From an uncultured Erysipelotrichaceae bacterium (GTDB lineage: Bacteria > Bacillota_I > Bacilli_A > Erysipelotrichales > Erysipelotrichaceae), in assembly GCA_947649125.1 (NCBI GenBank), contig CANSQL010000008.1, positions 1 through 58,813 of the forward strand: a stretch of 58,813 bases of DNA, in the 5' to 3' direction. The notes under the pieces were generated by a model. It had not been told where the DNA came from, made no database searches, and saw only the letters and a list, made by a program, of their open reading frames with translations. Of the stretch, positions 45,355 to 54,306 are shown piece by piece (position 1 is the stretch's first letter; each line of letters opens with the position of its first letter). Both the position numbers and the translations under genes were made by a program.

Positions 45355-47130
45355 TTACAACAATTCCTTTGTCAACTCCAGGAATTCATCAATTCGCACC
45401 TTACATGTCGCAAGACTTTCCTCCCAAAAGGATCGCTGCCGCAGGTCAATTCCGACCATAGCAGCCACATCCTCTACATGAGATACCGTCGTTGCCTTCA
45501 GCATCGCACGATATTTATCGACGAAGGCTTCCCCTTCTTTTTCATAGCGTGCTACAAGGCCTCGGGCAAACAGTCCACCGAACGCATAAGGAAAATTATA
45601 AAAGCTCAACGATGCCGAATAGTAGTGAGATTTATTGATCCACATATACGGATGCAGGCAGTTATGATCCAATGCATCACCATAAGCCTCCTGCTGAGCC
45701 TTTCGCATCATATCACACAGCTCTCCCGCAAACATAAACGAATTTTTACGCTTTTCAAACACATTGCTTTCAAAGGTATAACGAGAATAAATATCACAAA
45801 TAATCTGTGTGAGGTCCTGAAGCTGCTTTTCAATCAAAATAAGACGCTGAAGCGGGTCGCTTTCTTCCGTAATTGCGGCATTCATTATAATATTCTCATT
45901 AAAGGTAGAGGCAGTTTCGGCAACCGGCATTGAGTAATCGGTATTTAAAATCCGATGGTCCTCGATCATCATGCCGTGATATGCGTGCCCCAGTTCATGA
46001 GCCAAGGTTACGATATCGCCGAGCTCCCCGTCATAATTGGTTAAAACACGACTTTGTTTGATAAACGGCAGATTCGCACAGAACGCTCCTCCTACCTTTC
46101 CCTTACGCGGATAAAAATCAATCCATTCGCACGCAAAGGCAGTCTCAATCATCGCTGTCAAATCCTTTGCGAAGGGCGCAAAATGCTTCACTAAATACGC
46201 TTTCGCTTCCTCTACAGTATACTTTTCAGCAGCCTTTTGCGTTATATTCAAAGGCGCAAACAAATCATACCACGGTAATCCGTCTTTATGCCCCAACAGC
46301 TCTGCCTTACGCTTTAGATAGCTATGAAACATCGGCAGTGCAGCGGTAATTGCCTCCATCATAGCCTCCAGTGTTTTTCGCTCCATGCGTGAGTAATAGA
46401 GCGTCATATCCAAAGGAGATTTGAATCCGCGCAAATTACATATCGTATTCACCTGTGATTTGATATTATTCAGCGCAAACGCAACACTTTCCGAAATCGG
46501 CGCATAGGCCTTTGACTCAGCCTCATAAGCTGCCTTTCTAACCTCAGGATCATTATCATAAGCAAGATTTCGAACCTCACTTAACGTAAGTGTTTTATTC
46601 TGATAAGCTACCTCAAGTGTACTTGTTAAGTATTCCTGCAGATTGGACCAAGCATCACCGGCGGAAATATTTAATTTTGATATTACCGCTTCTACATCAT
46701 CGGATAATCGATATTTTCCATCCTGCTTCGTTTCTTTTAATAAATATTCATATTCCTTTAAATACTCACTTTGTTGAATCACTTTATCGATATCGTCACA
46801 AGCCTGAATAAAGCCATCCATCTGTGCCAGTGCCTTTGTACCCTCACTGGCCGTTTGATTCAGCTGACCTAAAAGAGCCACCGTTTGAGCATCGCTTGTA
46901 TCTGTTGACTGTCTTAAGGACAAATAGCTTCCAAGCTTCCCGCTGCATAACGCAAGCTGTTCCTGTTTTTTCAAAATCTCGGTGAGGCTTTTAAGCTCAT
47001 CCTCATGGGACAAGTGTTTCAGCGTTTCATTCAAATCGTTAATCAGTTGTTGTAAGCCTTGCATATCCTTTGTAAAGTTTGGATCGTCATAGCCTGTATA
47101 TAAGGCATCTAAGGACCATGTTTCCTTCAT
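45355..47130 (-). CDS. pepF: Oligoendopeptidase F (M3B)
   Basis: 591 residues from MKETWSLDALYTGY; GGTGG is 5 nt upstream, so the ATG nine codons earlier is rejected. It is a cytoplasmic zinc peptidase that degrades oligopeptides of about 7-17 residues. HELGH in TLAHELGHAYHG is the catalytic motif, with the third ligand in ETASTFNE. The N-terminal PepF domain (about residues 110-180) and the C-terminal substrate cleft (SFYNFPYAFGG) are typical. An extended -10 (TATAAT, 47164-47169) lies upstream. It complements the nearby opp importer and M24 peptidases. Confidence 0.95.
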   Translation of the reverse strand: MKETWSLDALYTGYDDPNFTKDMQGLQQLINDLNETLKHLSHEDELKSLTEILKKQEQLALCSGKLGSYLSLRQSTDTSDAQTVALLGQLNQTASEGTKALAQMDGFIQACDDIDKVIQQSEYLKEYEYLLKETKQDGKYRLSDDVEAVISKLNISAGDAWSNLQEYLTSTLEVAYQNKTLTLSEVRNLAYDNDPEVRKAAYEAESKAYAPISESVAFALNNIKSQVNTICNLRGFKSPLDMTLYYSRMERKTLEAMMEAITAALPMFHSYLKRKAELLGHKDGLPWYDLFAPLNITQKAAEKYTVEEAKAYLVKHFAPFAKDLTAMIETAFACEWIDFYPRKGKVGGAFCANLPFIKQSRVLTNYDGELGDIVTLAHELGHAYHGMMIEDHRILNTDYSMPVAETASTFNENIIMNAAITEESDPLQRLILIEKQLQDLTQIICDIYSRYTFESNVFEKRKNSFMFAGELCDMMRKAQQEAYGDALDHNCLHPYMWINKSHYYSASLSFYNFPYAFGGLFARGLVARYEKEGEAFVDKYRAMLKATTVSHVEDVAAMVGIDLRQRSFWEESLATCKVRIDEFLELTKELL

Positions 47131-47163
47131 AGTTCCACCCGCTTTCTTAATTAGCATACCCTT

Positions 47164-47171
47164 ATTATAGC
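47164..47171 (-). promoter_or_regulatory. Extended -10 promoter of pepF
   Basis: Minus-strand TGC-TATAAT (TATAAT at 47164-47169) about 35 nt before the start codon; weak -35. Confidence 0.5.
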
Positions 47172-47329
47172 ATAATTCTCATGGCTATAGACAAAATTGC
47201 GTGTTTTAAGTAAATACTGCTGATGACTCGTATCGAATACGATTATCGTGCATCATTGATGAATAATTGATCGTTTCAACACAGAAGTGCTTCGCCTCTC
47301 CCATGCATAGACCGGCTGTCAAAAAAAAC

Positions 47330-47402
47330 ATTTAGATAAACTTCAAAATGTTTTGACATTTCTTTTTTTATGATTATAATATATTTAGATGATTATCTAA
47401 AT
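47330..47402 (+). promoter_or_regulatory. sdpR promoter and palindromic operator
   Basis: TTGACA (47353-47358), 16-nt spacer, TATAAT (47375-47380). An inverted repeat ATTTAGAT-GATT-ATCTAAAT (47383-47402) covers the start of transcription, and a further half-site ATTTAGAT lies upstream of the -35 (47330-47337). It is a likely binding site of the ArsR-type repressor encoded next. Confidence 0.8.
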
Positions 47403-47424
47403 GAATCATTGAAAGGAGATAAAC

Positions 47425-47709
47425 GTGTCTATTCAAGTAACCTTTCATGCGTTGAGCGATCCCACACGCAGAGCGATTCTTGCCCTGCTTCAAAGCGGTC
47501 CGCTGAATGCCCAACAGATCGTCGACCAATTTGATATTACGAATGCGACTGTTTCCCATCATTTATCCATATTGAAAAAGGCCGGATTGATTATTGATGA
47601 TAAACAAGGGAAATATATTTATTATGAGTTAAATACATCGGTACTGGATGAAATTATCGGTTGGTTTTCATCCTTGACCGGAAAGAAAGAGGAACACAAT
47701 GAAAAATAG
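47425..47709 (+). CDS. sdpR: ArsR-family autorepressor, SdpR-like
   Basis: 94 residues with a GTG start behind GAAAGGAGAT. The whole chain is an HTH_5 winged helix: HALSDPTRRAILALLQSGPL, then the recognition region ITNATVSHHLSILKKAGLI and the wing GKYIYYELN. It lacks metal-binding Cys motifs. In B. subtilis SdpR represses sdpRI until SdpI sequesters it upon toxin binding. Here it overlaps an sdpI-like gene by 11 nt, supporting the same pairing. Confidence 0.9.
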   Translation: MSIQVTFHALSDPTRRAILALLQSGPLNAQQIVDQFDITNATVSHHLSILKKAGLIIDDKQGKYIYYELNTSVLDEIIGWFSSLTGKKEEHNEK

Positions 47710-48355
47710 ATATCGGTATATGATGGTTATCATGGTTTTAGTAACAATGCTGAGTGCACTCTATACGTATACACAAGTGAATGATGAAATCGCTGTCCAT
47801 TGGGGTGTGAACGGTGAAGCAGACGGCTACGCACCTAAGCAGCTTCTGCTGCTGTTTCCGTTTCTGATACCGGCTCTTGATTACTTGCTTAAGCTTTTGT
47901 TTCGTTTAGAACCACGCAAACGAAATATGCAGAAATCCTCGGCAGGATACGCTGTGATTCGCTTAGTGATCGGTGCAATCCTATGTGTCTGTACGATATT
48001 CACATGCCTGGAGGCATTGTATCCGAAAGCGATAAGTATCAATATCGTCGCTCCCTTTATGGTGGGAATCATGATTATGATTATCGGCAATGTCCTTCCT
48101 AAAATTCATTCGAATTATATCATCGGTATACGGAATCCATGGACGCTTGAAAATGAGGATATATGGCGTAAAACACAGCGTTTGAGCGGTAGGTTATGGT
48201 TCGGCGGCGGAGCATTGATCTGTATGCTCGCTCTTGTTTTACCGGATTGGTATCACATTCTGCTGATTATCATTATATTCGTGATGATTCTGTTACCGAA
48301 TCTGTATGCTTTTTATTTATATCAACAAATGCGAAAGGAGAAAGCACATGATTGA
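47699..48355 (+). CDS. sdpI: SdpI-like membrane protein (DUF1648/SdpI)
   Basis: 218 residues with six to seven membrane helices. The N-terminal DUF1648 motif is VNDEIAVHWGVNGEADGY. The SdpI signature is GNVLPKIHSNYIIGIRNPWTLENEDIWRKTQRLSGRLW. In B. subtilis the homologue gives immunity to the SdpC toxin and acts as a receptor that draws SdpR to the membrane. No sdpC is in the window, so it may respond to another membrane-active peptide. Overlaps the ATPase gene by 8 nt. Confidence 0.9.
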   Translation: MKNRYRYMMVIMVLVTMLSALYTYTQVNDEIAVHWGVNGEADGYAPKQLLLLFPFLIPALDYLLKLLFRLEPRKRNMQKSSAGYAVIRLVIGAILCVCTIFTCLEALYPKAISINIVAPFMVGIMIMIIGNVLPKIHSNYIIGIRNPWTLENEDIWRKTQRLSGRLWFGGGALICMLALVLPDWYHILLIIIIFVMILLPNLYAFYLYQQMRKEKAHD

Positions 48356-49073
48356 AATCAAGCACGTCACAAAAATATTCGGAGGTACAAAGAAAGCGGT
48401 TGATGATATATCATTAACAATTAACGACGGTGAAATCGTCGGCTTTATCGGTGAAAACGGTGCCGGTAAAACTACTACGATCAAAATGATAACCGGTATA
48501 TTAAATCCCGATGAAGGTGAAATAGCAATCAATCATATATCGATTGCGAAGGAACCGTTGAAGGCAAAGAAGGAAATCGGATTTGTGCCGGATCAGGCAG
48601 ATATCTTTTTACGCTTAAAGGGAATTGAATACTTAAATTTTATGGCTGATATGTATGAGGTCAAGCAAGAAATGCGCTTACAACGTATTCAAGAGCTGGC
48701 TGAATTATTTTCGATGGAAAATGCGCTGAATGATAAAATATTATCTTATTCTCACGGTATGAGGCAAAAAATCGTAATTATGGGAGTGCTGATCAGCGAT
48801 CCGAAAGTGTGGATTTTAGATGAACCGTTGACCGGTTTAGATCCGCAATCTGCCTTTCGCTTAAAGGAGCGAATGAGAGAGCATGCACAGCGCGGCAACA
48901 GTGTATTCTTTTCCACTCATGTGTTAGAGGTTGCTGAAAAGCTCTGCGATAAGGTCGCAATCATTCATAAGGGCAGCATTCTCTTTTTCGGAACGCTTGA
49001 GGCACTTCAAGCTCAGCATCCGAGCTGTGAATCCTTGGAAGCACTGTTTTTAGAGGTAATTCAAAATGCGTAA
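48348..49073 (+). CDS. ABC transporter ATP-binding protein
   Basis: 241 residues from MIEIKHVTKIFGG. Walker A GENGAGKTTT (about residues 36-45), signature YSHGMRQK, Walker B VWILDEPLTGLDP and switch-type STHVLEVAE. It is a single-domain exporter type that pairs with the following permease. Translationally coupled on both sides (8-nt overlaps), so it belongs to the sdpR-sdpI transcript. Confidence 0.93.
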   Translation: MIEIKHVTKIFGGTKKAVDDISLTINDGEIVGFIGENGAGKTTTIKMITGILNPDEGEIAINHISIAKEPLKAKKEIGFVPDQADIFLRLKGIEYLNFMADMYEVKQEMRLQRIQELAELFSMENALNDKILSYSHGMRQKIVIMGVLISDPKVWILDEPLTGLDPQSAFRLKERMREHAQRGNSVFFSTHVLEVAEKLCDKVAIIHKGSILFFGTLEALQAQHPSCESLEALFLEVIQNA

Positions 49074-50703
49074 ATATCTTTCCTTAACTAAAACACTGGT
49101 TAAAAGCGGATTTTCACTTGAAGACGGTAAGGCTCGCAAGCTTTATCGTATCCTGCTGTACGTTATCCTGTTGGTTTCGTTTTTGCCTACCTTAGGCGGT
49201 ATTTATTTCTTGATTGATGCAGCCTTACCGCTGTATACACAAATCGATCAAACAGCGTCATTAATGGGAAGCATCTTATTTTTGGTTTGTTCTACAACTT
49301 TCCTCTTATCGCTGTTTATCATACCGAGCGTCTTTTATTTCAGTAATGATATTGATTTACTGCTGGCACTGCCCTTAAAGGGTGAGCATATCATTGCGGC
49401 TAAATTTACGGTATGCGTCATTTACGAATATCTGTTCGCTTTTGCGCTGTTAATACCCGCGACAGCAGCTTATATTCATGTATGCGGATTTTCGCTTTCT
49501 CTTTGCGTATTCGCATTACTGACAGCACTTCTGATACCGATATTTCCGCTTACGATATCGACCGCACTGACGATAATGATCATGCGCTTTATGCCGTTTT
49601 TCAAAAATAAGGATCACTTTCATTTCATCTCCGGTATTTTATTGGTCGCAGTAGGAATTTCATTATCAATAGCGATGAATTCCATGCAAACCGGTGAGGA
49701 AGGTGAATTGCTGAATTTATTAATGAGCGGAAACAATTCACTTTTAACGCTGTTTATGAAGCTCTTTCCGATTATCCCCTATTTCTCTTACGCAATCGTA
49801 CAAGGAAGCATCATCGATTTTATGATTGGTGTCGGAATATGCATCATTGCTTTAATGATTTTATTAAGCATCGGAAAGCTATGGTACTTCAAGGGAGCGA
49901 TCGGAAACAGTGAGTCCGGATCCAAACAGAAAAAGCTCACAGAGCTGTCACACAGGAACATGAAGCAGACAAATAAAGTTATTGCTTATTTAAAAAAGGA
50001 ATGGCGCTTACTGCTTCGTACACCTGCTTTTGCGACCAACTGTATCGGCTCTACGGTGATATTTCCGATTCTCTTGTTGTTTATGACTATGTTCAATCAG
50101 GATCAAAAAGTAATGTTTTCTATGATAAGCTCCATTCAAAGTGATTCAAGCTTTGTGTATTATGTAATTATGTTTGGATTAGGTAGCGGTTTGTTTATCG
50201 GCTCAGTGAATATGGTTTCCGCAACTGCAGTTTCTCGTGAGGGAAGCAATTATATCGTGATGAAATACTTGCCGATATCATATCGTGATCAAATTCATGC
50301 GAAGCTGTTATTGGGAATTATTTTAGGTATTATCGGTAATCTTTTGACTGTTATTGCACTTATGTGTGCTCTTTCGTTTGATTGGTATTACTATATCATA
50401 CTGTTTCTCTGTATGTGTATCAGTACAATTTTATCTAATGAAATTTGTATCATCGTGGACATGTACAAGCCGAAGCTTGTTTGGGAACAGGAGGCATCGG
50501 CAGTCAAACAAAATTTCAGTTCCTTTTTTGCGACAATGATCATGCTTGGATTATGTGCCTGTCTCATTTTTATCGCAATTATAATACCGAATGAATATTT
50601 GATTTTAACCAGCTTATGTTTCCTTGTCTTATGTACGATCGCAAGTATTCTGGGATATTGGCTCAGCGGAAATCTTGCACAGCATGCAATCAATAAACTA
50701 TAG
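49066..50703 (+). CDS. ABC transporter permease (ABC_tran_2-type exporter)
   Basis: 545 residues with about twelve to thirteen hydrophobic helices in two halves, separated by a cytoplasmic stretch (about 280-315, KQKKLTELSHRNMKQTNKVIAYLKKEWRLL). The size and the LLLALPLKGEHIIAAKF element fit the large putative exporter permeases grouped as PF16949. It overlaps the ATPase gene. The substrate is unknown; the SdpR/SdpI context suggests a membrane-active peptide or lipid. Confidence 0.85.
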   Translation: MRKYLSLTKTLVKSGFSLEDGKARKLYRILLYVILLVSFLPTLGGIYFLIDAALPLYTQIDQTASLMGSILFLVCSTTFLLSLFIIPSVFYFSNDIDLLLALPLKGEHIIAAKFTVCVIYEYLFAFALLIPATAAYIHVCGFSLSLCVFALLTALLIPIFPLTISTALTIMIMRFMPFFKNKDHFHFISGILLVAVGISLSIAMNSMQTGEEGELLNLLMSGNNSLLTLFMKLFPIIPYFSYAIVQGSIIDFMIGVGICIIALMILLSIGKLWYFKGAIGNSESGSKQKKLTELSHRNMKQTNKVIAYLKKEWRLLLRTPAFATNCIGSTVIFPILLLFMTMFNQDQKVMFSMISSIQSDSSFVYYVIMFGLGSGLFIGSVNMVSATAVSREGSNYIVMKYLPISYRDQIHAKLLLGIILGIIGNLLTVIALMCALSFDWYYYIILFLCMCISTILSNEICIIVDMYKPKLVWEQEASAVKQNFSSFFATMIMLGLCACLIFIAIIIPNEYLILTSLCFLVLCTIASILGYWLSGNLAQHAINKL

Positions 50704-50711
50704 GTGATACT

Positions 50712-51257
50712 ATGAAAATACTTTATTACAACACAAGCTATGAAAGCTTTCAGCAAATTTCCGCACTATTGAATACAATAAATATTCCTGTCGTATGGAT
50801 TCAACAAAACCAAGGTTATCTGACGATTGATGATTTAATTAAACAAGCACCAATTATAGCTGAGCCTTGTACTCTGCCGGATATTTCAGTGATGATTTTC
50901 CATGAAATGAGCGATGAACAAATCAACGAGGTAATAGCATTATTGAAGCAGCATGGAATTACGATACCGTATAAATGTATCGTAACAAAGCATAATCAAA
51001 CATGGCGCTTCGTTAAGCTATTTCAAGAGCTGATAGAGGAACATGAATATTTCAACACTTATGAGCAGTTAAAGCAATGTATTGCACAGGTCAGCGAGTT
51101 ACATGAGGCTGACTACTGTGAGGATTCATGGAAGCAATATGAGACAGCTTTTATGATTGGTTACTTCCTGCTTCAAAAACAAAGCTCTGTCGACGAGTTA
51201 AAAAGTGCTGTTCAAGCAATCAACACTGCGAAAGCAAAGCTATCTAAAAAAGGATAG
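50712..51257 (+). CDS. DUF3783-like protein with FIVAR-like C-terminus
   Basis: 181 residues, no signal or membrane segment. The N-terminal part (KILYYNTSYE...MIFHEMSDEQINEVIALLKQHGITIPYKCIVTKHNQTW) fits the DUF3783 pattern seen in Firmicutes. Residues about 134-178 (YCEDSWKQYETAFMIGYF, then SSVDELKSAVQAINTAKAKL) follow the FIVAR motif spacing of the surface protein at 54307, which is odd for a cytosolic protein. RBS AGGTGAT, 8 nt after the permease gene. A terminator follows, so it is the last gene of the sdp-ABC operon. Function unknown. Confidence 0.7.
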   Translation: MKILYYNTSYESFQQISALLNTINIPVVWIQQNQGYLTIDDLIKQAPIIAEPCTLPDISVMIFHEMSDEQINEVIALLKQHGITIPYKCIVTKHNQTWRFVKLFQELIEEHEYFNTYEQLKQCIAQVSELHEADYCEDSWKQYETAFMIGYFLLQKQSSVDELKSAVQAINTAKAKLSKKG

Positions 51258-51264
51258 AATATGT

Positions 51265-51293
51265 AAAAGTGACCTTTCTAGGTCACTTTTTTG
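51265..51293 (+). terminator. Terminator of the sdp-ABC operon
   Basis: AAAAGTGACCT-TTCT-AGGTCACTTTTTTG, an 11-bp stem followed by a T-run. The AAAA on the other side could also serve the convergent feo transcript. Confidence 0.9.
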
Positions 51294-51363
51294 ATTTAGT
51301 ATATAATCAACGACAGCTTCATTCCAATCGATTCAACAACATATACTTTTACATCCACATAAA

Positions 51364-51525
51364 TCACGATTCAATTTGATTATGGTAGCGTTCATAGAGA
51401 GAAGGCCCCTTTTTACAAGCACTGCAGCTGCTGCAGGTTCCGTTACAGCCAAAGCTTCGCCGTAATGATTGAATTGACCTTGTGATAATCAGAAGCAATA
51501 TTATAAATATCAGGATGGTTGACAT
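51364..51525 (-). CDS. FeoB-associated Cys-rich membrane protein
   Basis: 53 residues from MSTILIFIILLLIITRSI; RBS AGGTGA. One membrane helix is followed by a Cys cluster (CNGTCSSCSACKK) typical of the small FeoB-associated proteins found next to feoB in Firmicutes. It overlaps the end of feoB by 16 nt, so it is coupled. A role in iron delivery or FeoB function is inferred from position only. Confidence 0.85.
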   Translation of the reverse strand: MSTILIFIILLLIITRSIQSLRRSFGCNGTCSSCSACKKGPSLYERYHNQIES

Positions 51526-53651
51526 TGACTCACCTGCTTTCCTGAGGCATATGTGCCTTTCGGGCGCATCAGCATATATCCACTGCCTAATAAAGCCAAG
51601 CAAGCGAGCGCCGTCATCAGTGTAAAGCTACTGCCGTCTATCCAAATCCAAATCTGATAAGTGATGAAAGAAACCGTATATGCCAATATACATTGATAAA
51701 GAATTGCGAATATTGTCCACTTACGATGATTCATTTCACGCTTGATTGCGCCGATGGCCGCAAAGCACGGAGCACACAATAAATTGAATATCATAAAGGA
51801 ATACGCAGATGCCATGGTAAAGCTCGCGGCTAAGCTTCCCCATATTTCAGCACCATCTTCGGCAACCTCTCCATACCCATATAAAATCCCAAAGGTCGAT
51901 ACGACATTTTCCTTTGCGACTAATCCGGATATTGCCGCAACTGCACTTTCCCAGTTCCCCCAGCCAAGCGGTACAAACAGAAAGGACAACGCAGAGCCAA
52001 GTGCAGCTAAAAAGCTTTGATCCAATTCATCGCTCTCCAACATTTGTATGCCGCCGTTCACGATACCGAAGCTTGATAAAAGCCATATCAAAATCGTAGA
52101 TAACAAAATAATCGAGCCGGCCTTTTTAATAAAGCTGAAGCCACGCTCCCACATACTGCGAAGTACATTATCAAGCTTAGGCATATGATAAGTGGGAAGC
52201 TCCATTAAAAACGGTGCGGAATCGCCTGCAAACAAGTTTGTTTTCTTTAACATGATACCGGAAAGAATCACAGCCGCAATACCGATAAAATATGCGGAGG
52301 GGCTTACCCACCAAGCATCTTGGAATAAGGCTCCCGCAATGAGCGCAATAATCGGAAGCTTTGCGCTGCACGGAATAAAAGAAGTCGTTATTACCGTCAT
52401 TCTGCGATCCGCTTCATTCTCAATCGTTCTGCTTGCCATGATGCCCGGAACACTGCAACCGGTACCGATCAGCATCGGAATAAAGGACTTACCCGATAAA
52501 CCGAATTTACGAAAGATACGATCTAAAATAAAGGCAATTCGTGCCATATAACCGATTTCCTCTAACAACGCTAAAAAGAGAAATAAGACAAGCATTTGCG
52601 GTACAAAGCCAAGCACAGCGCCGACACCGGCCACAATACCGTCAATAATTAATGACATCAGCCAATCGGCACAATGTACGGAAACCAAAAGACTCTCAAT
52701 AAAGGGCGGAATTAGTTCCGTAAACAATACATCATTGACCCAATCAGTAGCTATCCCACCGATTCCTGTCACTGCCATATAATAAATAAAGGTCATAATT
52801 GCCGCAAATATCGGAAGTGCCAACAACCGATTTGTCACAATACGATCGATTCGATCTGATACACTGATATCATTGTTTGATTTATGATAAGTTTTGGATA
52901 AAACATCAGTGATATATTCATATCGAGCACCTGTGATGATACTTTCACAATCATCATCAAAAGCTATTTCCAATCGTTCTCTGATTTCATTGATACGCTC
53001 ATATTGTTTTTCATTCAATATCTGCTGATTAATCAAATCTTCTTCATTTTCCAAATATTTGATTGCATACCAATTTTGTTCAATCGGCTTATAACAATCA
53101 CTGATCACATCCTTCACCTGTGCAATCGAAGTCATAATATTACCCTGATAAATATTAGAATAAGCAGGAAATGATGATTTATCAAGCTGTAATACCTCAC
53201 TGATCAGCTGATCCAACCCTTCATTTTTTAATGCGGATACTTTTACAATCGGACACTCCAGAAGTTTTGATAAGCTTTCAACATTGATTTGATTTTCCTT
53301 TAATAAATCGCTCATATTCAGTGCTATCACGATCGGTATTCCGATTTCCCTAAGCTGTGTCGTTAGATAAAGGCTTCGCTCTAAATTCGTAGCGTCAAGC
53401 AGATTAATAACAACATCAGGACGCTCATTGATTAAAAAATCACGTGCCGCAAGCTCATCTAATGAATACGGTGAAAGAGAATAAATACCGGGCAGATCGA
53501 TAATCTGAATGTCCTTGTTTGACTTTAAAAAGCCTGTCTTTTTCTCCACTGTTACTCCCGGCCAATTTCCTACCGATTGATTACTGCCTGTTAAGGCATT
53601 AAACATTGTTGTTTTTCCGCAATTCGGATTTCCCGCTAACGCAATTCTCAT
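51510..53651 (-). CDS. feoB: Ferrous iron transporter B
   Basis: 713-residue Fe(II) importer. The N-terminal G domain shows G1 GNPNCGKTT (residues 7-15), G2 GVTVEKK, G3 DLPG, G4 NMSD and G5 SALKNEG. The helical GDI-like spacer runs to about residue 270. The membrane part contains two Gate modules, with GCSVPGIMASRT and CSAKLPIIALIAGA as the pore Cys motifs. RBS AGGAGGT; a metalloregulator-type palindrome lies at 53665-53680 just upstream. Confidence 0.97.
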   Translation of the reverse strand: MRIALAGNPNCGKTTMFNALTGSNQSVGNWPGVTVEKKTGFLKSNKDIQIIDLPGIYSLSPYSLDELAARDFLINERPDVVINLLDATNLERSLYLTTQLREIGIPIVIALNMSDLLKENQINVESLSKLLECPIVKVSALKNEGLDQLISEVLQLDKSSFPAYSNIYQGNIMTSIAQVKDVISDCYKPIEQNWYAIKYLENEEDLINQQILNEKQYERINEIRERLEIAFDDDCESIITGARYEYITDVLSKTYHKSNNDISVSDRIDRIVTNRLLALPIFAAIMTFIYYMAVTGIGGIATDWVNDVLFTELIPPFIESLLVSVHCADWLMSLIIDGIVAGVGAVLGFVPQMLVLFLFLALLEEIGYMARIAFILDRIFRKFGLSGKSFIPMLIGTGCSVPGIMASRTIENEADRRMTVITTSFIPCSAKLPIIALIAGALFQDAWWVSPSAYFIGIAAVILSGIMLKKTNLFAGDSAPFLMELPTYHMPKLDNVLRSMWERGFSFIKKAGSIILLSTILIWLLSSFGIVNGGIQMLESDELDQSFLAALGSALSFLFVPLGWGNWESAVAAISGLVAKENVVSTFGILYGYGEVAEDGAEIWGSLAASFTMASAYSFMIFNLLCAPCFAAIGAIKREMNHRKWTIFAILYQCILAYTVSFITYQIWIWIDGSSFTLMTALACLALLGSGYMLMRPKGTYASGKQVSQCQPS

Positions 53652-53664
53652 GATTTACCTCCTT

Positions 53665-53680
53665 GTTAGCTTATGCTAAC
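53665..53680 (-). promoter_or_regulatory. Metalloregulator-type palindrome before feoB
   Basis: GTTAGCTTATGCTAAC, near-perfect palindrome immediately upstream of the feoB RBS, of the same type as the two sites at the feoA promoter. Confidence 0.8.
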
Positions 53681-53700
53681 TTAATTGCTAAAAAAATTTG

Positions 53701-53925
53701 TTATATCACTTCAACATTAATAACGGCAGCATCTTTTTTTCGTATTGATAACTCATATCCGCGCACATGCAGCTCCACCGGATCACCTAAAGGGGCTGCC
53801 TTTTTCATCACTACGACAGCATTTCTCGTAAATCCCATTTCCATTAGTCTTCTTTTGGCTGCTGCTGCGGCTGAAATACTTGTAACCCTAGCGCTTTGAC
53901 CCCGTTTCAATTCATTTAACTTCAT
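53701..53925 (-). CDS. feoA: FeoA domain protein (second copy)
   Basis: 74-residue SH3-like protein (MKLNELKRGQSARVTSI, KRRLMEMGFTRNAVV, DPVELHVRGYELSIRKKDAAVI). FeoA modulates FeoB in the cytoplasm. It overlaps the first feoA stop by 4 nt (ATGA), indicating coupling; feoB follows after 49 nt. Confidence 0.93.
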   Translation of the reverse strand: MKLNELKRGQSARVTSISAAAAAKRRLMEMGFTRNAVVVMKKAAPLGDPVELHVRGYELSIRKKDAAVINVEVI

Positions 53926-54149
53926 TCTGATACCTCCTGTTTTACTATGATACGATTACCTAACGATTTATCTAAAGCAATGCGTGTATCCTTGATCATT
54001 GCGATCAAGTTGCCGTTGATCTCACTCACAAGTGCACATTCCGCACCTGATACAAATCCCAAACTCGCTAAGCGTAAACGGATTTCATCACGTCCGATGA
54101 TTTTATATACTGTAAGCTTTGTTCCCTTAGCTGCCATTGAAAGTGTCAT
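53922..54149 (-). CDS. feoA: FeoA domain protein (first copy)
   Basis: 75 residues from MTLSMAAKGTKLTVYKI; AGGAGG is 6 nt upstream, so the longer frame to 54176 is rejected. FeoA-like SH3 fold (IIGRDEIRLRLASLGFVSGAECALVSEINGNLIAMIKDTRIALDKSLGNRIIV). It heads the feo operon and is only distantly similar to the second FeoA. Confidence 0.93.
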   Translation of the reverse strand: MTLSMAAKGTKLTVYKIIGRDEIRLRLASLGFVSGAECALVSEINGNLIAMIKDTRIALDKSLGNRIIVKQEVSE

Positions 54150-54168
54150 AGATAACCTCCTCACCGCA

Positions 54169-54224
54169 GTTAGCATGCGCTAACTCAACACAAATATATT
54201 AGCATACGCTAACTTTTTTGTCAA
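54169..54224 (-). promoter_or_regulatory. feoA promoter with two metalloregulator palindromes
   Basis: Minus-strand -35 TTGACA (54219-54224), 17-nt spacer, -10 TAATAT (54196-54201). One palindrome, GTTAGCGTATGCTAA (54199-54213), lies between -35 and -10. A second, perfect one, GTTAGCGCATGCTAAC (54169-54184), lies downstream near the RBS. The pattern fits a DtxR/MntR-type or Fur-like iron repressor. Confidence 0.85.
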
Positions 54225-54243
54225 CACTTTTTTATTTGCAAAA

Positions 54244-54276
54244 GAAAAAGACAGAGAACTCGAAGGCTCTCTGCCT
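54244..54276 (-). terminator. Terminator of the large glycosidase gene
   Basis: Minus-strand GGCAGAGAG...TTCTCTGTC stem followed by TTTTTCTTTT, just after the stop. Confidence 0.75.
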
Positions 54277-54306
54277 ATTTGCAGTTTTGTGTAAGCTTTG
54301 ATTGTA

